Positions 35,201 to 44,500 of a DNA stretch of 64,000 bases are shown here, in pieces (the stretch's first letter is position 1; each line of letters begins with the position of its first letter). The stretch lies in contig NC_134368.1 in the NCBI RefSeq assembly GCF_035582795.1, positions 10,500,501 through 10,564,500 of the forward strand. Direction: 5' to 3'. The translations under genes were made by a program, and so were the position numbers. The notes beneath the pieces were generated by a model. It searched no databases. It was not told the origin of the DNA and saw nothing but the letters and a program-made list of their open reading frames with translations. The DNA is from Mycteria americana. Its lineage: Eukaryota; Chordata; Aves; Ciconiiformes; Ciconiidae.

Positions 35201-37921
35201 TAACGAGACTGATAATTGAACAGTTTTTCCTCAGGCAAATCTGAAAAGAATTTCAACGGATAAGCATGAGGCAAGTCTCATAACTTGAAGGCTTCAGTCC
35301 TGGAGAATTCAAAATACTAGTTAGCTATAGCAAGTAACTAAGAACTTAGCAATAGAAAAGGCTTAGCTTGCCTAAGCCTTTATCTCCACAATATTATTTC
35401 AAAGTAAGTCAAAGTTCAATAGTGACTATAACGCTTACCTGCAAGAGAAACCATCCTTTAAACTAATAGTGTTTCTTGGCTTTGCATGTTGAGTTTGCTC
35501 AGTTATCGCCTGCAGTCTCTGTTGCAACTCATTACTGCTCTGTTTCAGAGATTCTACCAAACTCTCAAGTTGACAGCAGATCTCCTTGTGTTTCTTCAAC
35601 TCCATTTCATAGGCTAGCTCAATAAGTTCAAATGATGCTTTCTGTCTTATCAAATGCCTCCATATTTCATCTTGTCTTGAAGCATAGTAGTCCTGCTGAG
35701 CGATCTGACGATCCAAGTACCCTTTCACCACGGGCGCGCTCAAAAGCCGTGCATTCTCTTTCAGTAGGGGAAGCAGCTCTTCATTGCTTATCCGAGTTAT
35801 ATCTTGTTTAACTGTTGAAATTTCATGATTTAAACTAGATATTTTGGCATCGAGGTTTTCTTGTTTTCCAATATCCTGCATAAAGCAAAATATTTGTCAA
35901 TTTCTTCATGGTTCCCTCCAACCCACTTCCCTAACACATTTCTTCAGTTCACAAAAGATTCATGTACTTATGTTACATTAAAATCACTGCATCTTTGCAT
36001 CTACAAAATTAAATGAAAACTCCACAAGCAGTCTTACAGAACTTTACAACATAAGGTAAATACAGATTTTAAAAGCAGATGTCAAATAAATGTACTTCAA
36101 TAAATAGTAATCTTATTTTATCACAGGGCCAGGAAACAGTTTATTGTGGAAAAAAAATAGAAGAGCTGTGTTTTACTTAGCACCCAGATTTCAAGCATGT
36201 CTAACTGAACTCTCACATGCAAACATAATCTTTTATATTCAGTCGGATGACTATCAACACTGCTATCGGAATCAATCTTTTTCAAACAACTCTAATCAAT
36301 CAAGCCCTATATGCTAGTCATCCATAAATGAAAATATACAAACTGACATAATGCCTCAAGTTAGTCCATGACTGGCATAAGCTAGTATTTTCCCTTCTGT
36401 TATGATTTCTTCACATTCTTAAAATCCAGTAGTCATATCTGCCCACCACTCACTTGTTGAGAGATTTCTGAGGCTTCAACTACCTGATTCATCTATTTGG
36501 TATTTAAAACACATCACCATAATATCACCATATTAAAAATACTTGAGTTTCAAAGTCTGTGAACTAAAACTTTTCAAGTTTATGCTATGGAATATAAGCA
36601 GGAATACATTTACCATACTAGCTCCTCAATACCACAAAATTTCAACTGAAGTTAAGCTTTTGTTTGTTGTACAAACAACAGAGAGCCAGTTATAATTTGA
36701 AATTTCAAAGTTAAACTAAACTGGAAAGATACTACTAAATTCTAGGTTTTTTAAGGCAGTAATTCTGGAAAGCAGAATTAAAGGTACTCTGCCATACTGA
36801 AGAATTTCTAACTATAAAAACTGGAGCTATTTCACAAGAGGAGTTTTGTGAGCAAGCCTGAAACTTCATAAAAGTGCGATTTCACTATGTAAAAATAGTT
36901 GCAATAAAAATAACTCAGCAATGCCTTTTACTAGATCCAGTTGAACGCACCTGCCTGTTTAAAACTCCACTACCTTCTATCACCTTTTGCAGCTTACCTT
37001 GTTCTTTAAGGACTGGAGCATGCTCTCCGCGCATTTTATAGCTGAATTCATGCTCTCCTCTTTAGCTTGCATGTGAATTAGCTCATGTTGAGCACAAATA
37101 TACGCTGTCTGGAGCCTGACCATCTCTTGACTCTCTTCACAAACTGCATTAGTCTCATCACAAGTTACCTGTTTGCTTATATCCGCAAGCTGAAAGCTGT
37201 CTTCATGTGAATTTTCAACCCATTCAGACATACCTTGATAAAAATGGTTTTTTATGTATGAGGTAAGTGCTGCAGTGCTTTGTTCTTCCTGAAACAAATA
37301 CTTGTCCAAAGAAAGTTGGGAAAAAAACACTGGATGTGGACCTGACCCCTGGTCCGAATCTGAAGCAGTGAAGAAAGAGGCCAGTTTCTTAGCTGCATCT
37401 ATAAGAGACAGCAGTTCATTATTAAGCTTATTGTTTGCCACAGTAAACGCTTCCAGTCCTTCTTTCAAATCCTTATGTGCTTCTTCCTCTTTGCTTTTTA
37501 ATGTTTGTAACATATGGCTGTTTGCAGAAACCATCATTTGAAGCTTATTATGCCGATGAATTTGAAGTTTTTTTAACTTCTGAAGAGTTTGAAGCTCATC
37601 CTCTAACCTCTTCAGTTCCTCCTCTTCTTCCTCCTCCTCTTGGCTACTGTTCTTTGAATCCATGGGTTTCAAGGTTTTAAGGACTTCATCCAGTGCATTT
37701 CCTTCCAAAATGGGCTTACCAGACTCAAGAAGACTATCAAAATCTTGCAGTTCTTTTTCAGATACCACATGCTGCTCATTTACATTTCCACAAAACCACT
37801 CCAGAAATGATTTGTCTTCCGAAGACTCAAACAGCCAGTCAAAATCTTCTCCATTAAGCTCATCAGCTTTTGGATATCCGATTTTCTTAAGAGTTTCCAC
37901 AAAATCATTTCCACAGCTCAT
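31983..37921 (-). CDS. HAUS3: HAUS3, HAUS augmin-like complex subunit 3 (complete)
   Basis: HAUS3 is one of eight subunits of augmin, which binds existing spindle microtubules and recruits the gamma-tubulin ring complex to nucleate branches. It is needed for spindle assembly and chromosome segregation. Coding exons: 36,998-37,921, 35,439-35,875, 33,552-33,780 and 31,983-32,219. Their lengths (924, 437, 229, 237) join in phase to 609 codons including the stop, so 608 residues against about 603 in human. The start is the first ATG after an acceptor at 37,932 and gives the family N-terminus (FVETLKKIGYPKADELNGED). The protein is acidic at the N-terminus, has a Glu run at residues 95-102, and is then mostly coiled-coil (for example LKRLEDELQTLQKLKKL at about 103-119). 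No membrane or catalytic motif is seen, as expected for a structural subunit. All four exons lie inside what would be the first POLN intron if the promoter is shared. Confidence 0.96.
32220..33551. other. HAUS3 intron 3
   Basis: AT-rich intron of 1.3 kb between coding exons three and four. No repeat or RNA gene recognised. Confidence 0.7.
33552..33780 (-). CDS. HAUS3: HAUS3 third coding exon
   Basis: 229 bases: one base completes the Arg codon split with the previous exon, then 76 codons to the donor GTAAGC. Includes LYQLLEGENKKQQLFKTYES and DVDTLHDALYHGGNQIQLSS. Heptad-rich coiled coil; the LYQLLEGENKK start and the DALYHGG-QIQLSS block are family landmarks. Confidence 0.94.
33781..35438. 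other. HAUS3 intron 2
   Basis: A 1.7 kb intron with T or A homopolymer runs at about 34,123-34,138 and 34,535-34,551. Nothing else recognised. Confidence 0.7.
35439..35875 (-). CDS. HAUS3: HAUS3 second coding exon
   Basis: Starts in phase 0 after TTTATGCAG with DIGKQENLDAKISSLNHEIS and ends in phase 2 before GTAAGC. Contains LPLLKENARLLSAPVVKGYL followed by DRQIAQQDYY, a highly conserved HAUS3 segment, then QDEIWRHLIRQKASFELIEL. The Met codon just upstream at 35,879-35,881 belongs to the intron. Confidence 0.96.
35876..36997. other. HAUS3 intron 1 (coding)
   Basis: A 1.1 kb AT-rich intron. No exon, repeat or RNA gene recognised. Confidence 0.7.
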
Positions 37922-37932
37922 TATGAAAATAT
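36998..37932 (-). CDS. HAUS3: HAUS3 first coding exon (ATG at 37,921)
   Basis: The exon begins at a CTTACAAAAG acceptor (exon edge 37,932), has 11 bases of 5'UTR, then the ATG and 308 codons in phase 0 to the donor GTAAGC. Encodes MSCGNDFVETLKKIGYPKAD and, shortly after, FDWLFESSEDKSFLEWFCGN, both very conserved. A Glu run at residues 95-102 comes from a GAG/GAA repeat at about 37,617-37,640. Confidence 0.96.
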
Positions 37933-39473
37933 CTTTTGTAAGCAGAAAAGATCCAAATACATGAAAAATCTGGGGTATTATTCCAGTTGTAATTTTTTTG
38001 CCATTTTAAATGAATATTCAGTATTTTAATAAAAAGAGTCTGCACAGGAAAAAGGAAGTGTCAGATCACACCAGAAAACTGAATGCTATTCTGGATTAGA
38101 GCGGCTAGAAACCAATTTTTATTTCAGGGATGTCTTAATGTATTTTGTTCATCAAATCAGGATACATATTTTTACATCAATTAAATTCCTGATCTTTGCA
38201 AACATGTTTTTCCTTAATTCACATAAATTTACTATTAAAATATAATACTACCATTAATTTAAAAGCAACAGGTGTAAATATTGAGTAATTCATTGGCCTG
38301 CAAGTTATTTACTTATATAGTTTTCCTCACATTAAATAAAAAAACCACCCACAATCATTTTAACTCTTGCAAAATAAGAGGAGCTTTCAGCTTGCTCCAA
38401 AAAAAAAAAAAATAGTGATGTTACACTGCACTTCAAGATCTTGCTTATAAAGATTTTTTTTTACTTCAGCAGCAAGCAGAATCTTATCTTCTAAACCTCC
38501 ATTTTTAAAGTTTCCTCTGAAAACGGAACAAGAAACCCTTTAACATAAAAAAATCTCAACATAATAACGCAGGTTTTTGACCAATTATAAAAAATTAAAA
38601 TTAAGATCAGTGTAAATACTCTTGTGAAAATAGTCACAACTTAAAAAGTTACAAGAAAAAGGAGTTTGCTGTTTTGCTGTTTCCCAGAAAAAAAAAATCA
38701 TCAGTTTTGGGATCCTAAAGTGAGCACAACAGACAGCAAAGAATAGGATAAATTATCAAGAAAGTCAGGAGGCCTTACGTGCAATACTCTGGTAACATCC
38801 AGGGTTTTTTTTAGTTTGGTATTACTTAATACTTTGTTTCTAGAACATACATTCCACCAGAAAACCCCACTTTGCCAGCCGGCCAGGAGGGCATGAGTGC
38901 TGAACAAGTAAATGCATCCGTCTGAAATTCTGTGTGCATTTAATTTATCTTAGAGTTACAGATTATATAAGAAATAGAATTTGTTATGCAAGTTCCATGT
39001 CACAGGGCAGCCTTCCAAGTGCCCTCTGCCCTCCATGCTAAAAAAGGGCTCTGGTCAAAATAAGTAAAAAGGAGCGCACATAGCTTTATACATGTGTATG
39101 CAGATCATTAAGGCACGCTGACACTGCTGCTCAAGGCGCCATCAAACACCAAAAATAACATCTCAGGACCCCCGAGGAAGCTCCACATGATCCCCGACCC
39201 CAGCACGGGGACGCCCGATCGCCAGTCAGCTCAGCCCGCACGAGCGGGGCCCTCAGGGGCTTTCTCCCAGCGCCAAGGAGCCAGAACGCCCGCCGGCCAG
39301 GTCCCACCTCTGGGACAGCTGCTGCCTACGGCCCCACGGGGATCTCGGCTAAAAGCCGCCCCGGAGCAGGACAGGGCAGGACGAGGAGACGGAGAGGAGA
39401 GGGGAGGGGAGGGGACGCTGCGGCGGCTGTCCCGGTGCGAGCCAGCCCCGACCCCACACCACTCAGTACTCAC
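37933..39473. other. 5' intron of HAUS3 (shared with POLN?)
   Basis: 1.5 kb between the proposed promoter exon and the HAUS3 start exon. The left part is AT-rich with homopolymer runs near 38,400 and 38,455. From 39,180 rightward it enters the CpG island. No coding exon recognised. Confidence 0.6.
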
Positions 39474-39620
39474 CACAGCGCTCTGCCTCAGCGACTGCAC
39501 GGCGGTGAGGGGGGGAGACGCAGAAAACGGCGGGAAGACTGAGGAAGCGCGTCGGCAGCGACCCCGCCCCAGGCGGAGGCCGCCGAGCACGAGCCCCGCG
39601 CGGAGGGGGCGGGGCCGCCA
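39474..39620 (-). other. Proposed 5' non-coding exon of HAUS3/POLN
   Basis: A strong donor on the minus strand, GCTGTG then GTGAGTACT, has its exon edge at 39,474, inside the CpG island. The HAUS3 start exon (acceptor at 37,932) and the POLN start exon (acceptor at 29,313) both need an upstream non-coding exon, and this donor could serve both. The transcription start is not visible, so the right limit is a guess. Confidence 0.5.
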
Positions 39621-39857
39621 GCAGCGCCAACGGCTCGAAACGCCCGCCACGCGCTAGTCTCGCGCGGCCTCCCCGCCGCCGACAGCAGCGCCTCCACCGC
39701 TCAACCGCCAACTGCGCCTGCGCGCCCGCACCCCTCCCCTCCTGCCCTCCCGCCGTCCTTCCGCAGAGGCGCCCGCGCACGCGCGCCTCACCCGCCTCGC
39801 GCCAATGGGGGGCGGGGGGCCTGCGCGGGGGTTGGCCGGCGCCGGCCCGCTGACCAG

Positions 39858-39869
39858 TGACGTCACGTG
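39858..39869. promoter_or_regulatory. Fused CRE and E-box, TGACGTCACGTG
   Basis: A full palindromic CRE (TGACGTCA, CREB/ATF site) overlaps a full palindromic E-box (CACGTG, site for MYC/MAX/MXD, USF, CLOCK and TFE families). It lies in the CpG island upstream of the proposed first exon, near GC boxes and a CCAAT, so it is likely a functional promoter element. Confidence 0.65.
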
Positions 39870-40001
39870 GGCGGGCGATCCGCGGCGGGGTGGGCGGGGC
39901 TGTCCACAGGGAGCGGGGGCGGGGCCTGGGCGGTGGGGTCGTCCCTCTCCTCAGGGGCCTCGCCTCAGCCCGCCGCGGGGAGGGCTTCGGGTGCGTCCGC
40001 T

Positions 40002-40075
40002 GCTCCGCTCCGCTCCCCTGCCCTCCCCTCCCCTCCCTTTCCCTCCCCTCCCCTCCCTTCCCTTCCCCTCTGCCG
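40002..40075 (+). repeat. CCCTC/CCCTT polypyrimidine tract
   Basis: About 70 bases of nearly pure C/T made from CCCTC units with some CCCTT, at the right edge of the CpG island. The opposite strand is a G-rich purine tract. Such mirror-symmetric tracts can form triplex DNA or quadruplexes. Confidence 0.8.
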
Positions 40076-40269
40076 TAGCCTGCGATCGTTATGGGGCCCG
40101 TTGCGCCCAGCGTGTGGGAGGAAGGGGATGAGGGAGACCTGACTGCAATTTGACGTTGCTCAGCTTTGACCAAAACCGGGCCGCAGAACCGTGCGTCCAC
40201 CAGCCTTGCCGAAGCTGAGGGACATGGCTAATGGTGGCCACCACCCCTGTGTCCACAGTTGCTGTATTA

Positions 40270-41560
40270 GTGAGTCATCCCTGCCTAGTCGTTTTAGGTT
40301 TTTTTTCATGGACGTTATGTCCGTGAGTTTGTCTGATCCCTTTGTGAACCTCCCGATACCCCCCAGAACTTCACAAGGCAACAAATTCCAGAACAGCACT
40401 ACCTGCTGCTTAAAAGAGCACTTTATTAGTTGTTTTTTAACCCATCTTCTAATGTCATCAAATGACCCTCAACTCTAGCATTGCAGGGTTTGGCGAATAC
40501 CACCTCTGCATTTACCTTATCTGTGGCCTTCATAGCAATTTAGAAACCACCAGTAAAATTCCTGTCAGCTCTGTCTTCTCCAGTTTGGAGAGTTCCAAAA
40601 TTTGGCCTCTGTAAAGCAAGTGCCCCGCTCCCCAATGATTTCAGTTGTCCTCCTCTGTACCTTTTATAACATCGCTGCGCCTTGCTTGAGGTGCAGAGAC
40701 AAGACTGCACACAGTCCTCAAGGTGTGGGTGCACCAAGGTTTTCTACAAAATCCTTGTTTCCGATGCCCTTCCTTACGATGCTCCATTTTCTTGGCTTTT
40801 TGGCTGCTGCTGCTGCTCACGGAGCCACCAGAAAGCTCTCGGCAACAACTGCAGGACCTCTTCTGCTTTGCGAGGGCTGGTTCTGAGTCGAGCATCATGT
40901 AAACTTCTCACTAACAGTTTGAGCATCCTTTACCAGCCACTCCTCAAGTTTAGCCATCTTCGTTTCCTGTTTACATTTCGCACACCATGTTTTTCTCGGC
41001 TTCCCTACTTGCCTTGCGATAGCGTCCTTAACTTTCTCATCGAGTCATGCAGGGGGGAGGTTTGGGCCACGGTTTTATGTTTGTGTAAGACATTTTATCT
41101 GGCTTCTAGTACAGTATTTTTTAAGCCTTCTGGGTGTTTGTAGGCTTCTTGCTTTTGAGCTGCTCATTTAGGGTTTTCTGGCATTTTTCCCCATTTTTGC
41201 ATAGGTCGTTTTCTTAAAATTGAGTATCCATCTGCTTTATTTGTCTTGCTCTCTTCTTGCAGTGTTAAGCTTAATTATATTGTGGTTGCTACTATGGAGC
41301 AGCTCACCCACTAATAGCTCTTGAATTAGATCCTCTGCACTGCTGAAGACTAAATTCAGAATGGCGTTTTTTTTCTTGTGGTTTCTAAGGCCAGTTATTC
41401 TAGAAAGAAATCATTTATTGCATCCAGAAATCTTATCTCTACATTTCACCCTGATGAGGCATTGACCCAGTCTGTGTGTGGGTGGCTGAGCCCTCCCACT
41501 ACATGCCCTAAATGTGCAGCTTCTCTAATCTCAATACAGTTGTTGAAATGAATCAACACA
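40270..41560 (-). mobile_element. Long old CR1 LINE copy next to the HAUS3 promoter
   Basis: The plus strand reads as the reverse complement of an ancient CR1. Landmarks in order: TTTTAGGTTTTTTTTCATGG (about 40,293), CCCTTTGTGAACCTCCCGAT, AACTTCACAAGGCAACAAAT, GACTGCACACAGTCCTCAAG, TTGGCTTTTTGGCTGCTGCT, then the ORF2 interior around 41,270-41,560, where TTATATTGTGGTTGCTACTA, CACTGCTGAAGACTAAATTC and CAGCTTCTCTAATCTCAATA match antisense turtle/crocodilian CR1 as I remember it. It therefore keeps part of the reverse transcriptase/endonuclease coding region as well as the 3' part. It is heavily mutated with no usable frame. The segment 40,440-40,860 parallels 10,720-11,100. Confidence 0.75.
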
Positions 41561-44500
41561 GGGAAATGAGCAACCTCGCAGCTCAGCACAGCTAAGACTA
41601 ACTCACATGAGGTTTTCTAGATCAAAATCAGCACCTGTATTGCCTACAAAGTGCAGTATGTTGATTTCTGCCATCATGTGGTCTGTGCAAGACACACTTT
41701 TAAATTAAACCTGACCTGGCGGTGAGTTCTCATGGGTAAAAAGAGCTGTAGTGTTGAATTCCTCCCCATCGGATTACAGCCTGATACACAGCTGCAATTT
41801 AGGCTAGCTGAAGTTTTCAAATCGTCTTGCAGATAGAGTGTATTGCATCTTTCCGATGGGGAAGGAACAAAAGCATTCGCTAGCTTGTTTCATAAGACAA
41901 TGCCGTTTCGGTTCAGTCAGTTACTTGCACTAAAATCAACTTGTCCTACAGTAGTATTTTGGAGGCTTGTGCTTCACAGTATTGCTGTTTTTTAAAAAAT
42001 TTCATAAATATCAATAATACCTAGAAAACTTGCTACAATTCTGCTGTCAGAGAGCAATTCAGCTCTGTGACTCAAGTCCACATCCTAGATGAAAGAAGAC
42101 ACATCTGATAAAAGATTGTCTGTCTTTTGTCTATCAAATTGTCTATCTGGATTGCTGCAGCTAATGCCTTCAGTTCCCTGTGTGACCGGTTCCTCTCCCT
42201 CTTTCCAGATTCACACACATACGATGTCCCACCTCCCTCGTGGCCTTTCACAAAAGTTACGTCCTCATCTGTTTAGCTGGGCAAGCAGGATTATACGCTC
42301 ATTCTGTAGCTGGTTTGGAGCTACATACGTGCCGGCCAGTAGCCACCTCTTGAAAGAGTGAAGAGCTCAATTGGGCTAGCTTTCAGGCACGGTCAGTGCA
42401 GGAAATGATTTATTTCTCTTTCTACCCAGACATGGAATTTTCCTGGAAGTTTTCACCACATATTATTGTTGCAGCCTCCATCCTATCTCTGCTTTGTCAA
42501 ATTTGGTGAAAATTAGCCTAAAGGTTCAAAAGTTATCAAGGAAAGGAGGAGGGGAACAGATGGACGAAAGAGGAGTTGACAGACAGCATGATCTCATCAT
42601 CCCTGCTGGTGTAGAAATTCAGGTTAGAATTTAAATACTTTAGGTCAGAACATTGTGCACTTAAACTTCTCAGTTTGAAAGAACAAGCCTCTAATGTGAA
42701 ACAAATTTTCATTTGTTGGACCATTGATTGGCTTTTAGGGCAGAGATTAAACAACAGCCTTCCCCTACAAACATGCTACAAACTATCTTTGAAATGTCTT
42801 ACAGCCCCTTTCCCCACCCAACCACAGCCCCATCTGCTTCAGTGTTTGCTTTTGCAGCTCCTTATGGGTCAAGATTGTTTTTCTCTGATTCACTTTTTTC
42901 TTGGTTATGTTCAGTCAAAACATAATTAAAGGCTTACCTTACCCATTTTTTCCATTCTAGGAGCAGTTGTTTTGCATCTGTGTCCGAGAACCAGAGAGGT
43001 TGCTTAGATAGCATATTGCCTTTACAAGCCATTTTATGGTGGATTCCAGCAGATTAAGACATAGACATTTCTGGAAGGATGTCTGCAAGCTCTGCACTAT
43101 TCCATCGATGCCATGTTGTGTTTGTTCCACTGCAAAATATGACGCCGTTGTGCCTGATACCTCAGAGAGAAGCTATCAGTTACCCATTGGCCAAGGCTGT
43201 AAAATACAGCCAAGAAGTGTAGTGGCCATCATATAGGCATTGCAGCTGGCCAGTAGAAACCCTCCCACTGGGATACATCCGTCAGATGAAAAACTCCTAC
43301 AAAAGTAGTTTGCTTATTGCTGCTTCAGGGTTTGGATTTGTTTTGTTTTGTTGTGTGAAAAAAAACCACAGAGAAGACATGGAAATAAGTTTTTAGCTGA
43401 TGAACTCTAACTGTATCGAAGCTTTTCCTTTTTGCATCATACTGCACATCTTCTCATAGCAGCAGCAGGATGCTATAGAGGTCCCTGCTGCTGATTGCTG
43501 GAGTACCAATCACCCTTTGGAAAGGTAATTCATTGCTTTAAGCAAAATTGTATTCTGAATTAAGCACAGCTTTTCAAGTGCCATGTGAACTTTTATTATA
43601 ACAGAGTCAGAAGACAGAAATTTGGCACCAGCTTGCTTTCTCTCCCAAGCACTTGTATCTTCTCTCTAGAGGAAGGGTAGATTTCATTCTGAGATGTTGT
43701 ATTCCCAGAAAAGCAGGTCAAAGCGCTTAGTTTTCTTCAGCTTTGTTGGATTCAATGCCATAAATAAAAAAGAACCGCCTACACGTTTGGGCTAACGCTA
43801 CTAATGTATTTAGACATATGATGCACAAGGTTGTTTTTTTTTCTAGAAAATCATTTGTTTACTCTTCCGACTCCATTTTGGATTGAAACCCTGGGCAGGG
43901 CTGATCAGCCGGGCTGTCTGCAAATGGATTTTGCTCGTAAGAAACCGAACCTTTGTGTGGGAACGTACACCAGGACTCAGCAGAGGCCTTGGCAGGGACC
44001 GTGAAGGGCCAGCCTGATCCCTCCCGCTTCCTTGCCCTGCTCCCCCTCTCCCATCCAACTCCAGACGGCTCCTCCCCAGTGAGGCAGTGGGTCCTTTGCA
44101 CAGCAGTGACACAGGAGAGCAAGCTTTCAGGGGGCTTTTACAGAGCGGTGTCCTCAGCCTGGGGAGTGTAAAATCATAGCGGGCAAAAGGAAATCAGCCT
44201 CCTCCCAGCAGCAATCTCTGCTATTCCAAACGCAGCTCTCCTGGCAGCGGTAATGCCAGCCCCCCCCCCCACTCCTCCTCTGTCCACCACACCGTAATCA
44301 TACCTTTCTTGTATGCCATGGTCCTTAAAAACACTGGGTAATTCACAGTTTCTAGAATAATAATAACTGAGAACTTTGCCATTGAAACCACCTTAAACTT
44401 AGAGGAAGCTGATGGTTATATCATAATCAATTTAATTATAAGGCTCTTTTCCATTTAAATAGGCTTTGACAAAACATTTTCATCCTGATAGGCAAGGCAA

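Larger units (their letters stand above)
39180..40080. promoter_or_regulatory. CpG-island promoter of HAUS3 and probably POLN
   Basis: The only long CpG-dense and GC-rich block in the window, just upstream of HAUS3 on the minus strand. Seen in it: GC boxes of GGGGCGGGGC type near 39,605 and 39,913, more GGGCGGGG near 39,890, a CCAAT at 39,802-39,806, and a joined CRE/E-box at 39,858-39,869. Long open frames on both strands here result from the lack of AT-rich stops and are not genes. No TATA box is evident. Whether it also drives a plus-strand transcript cannot be told. Confidence 0.85.

Noticed and set aside
39187-40200. Long open frames on both strands (156, 139 and 245 codons) in the CpG island
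   Set aside because: They are Arg/Pro/Ala/Gly-rich low-complexity translations of GC-rich DNA, overlap each other in several frames, and lack any family motif. They are explained by the scarcity of AT-rich stop codons.
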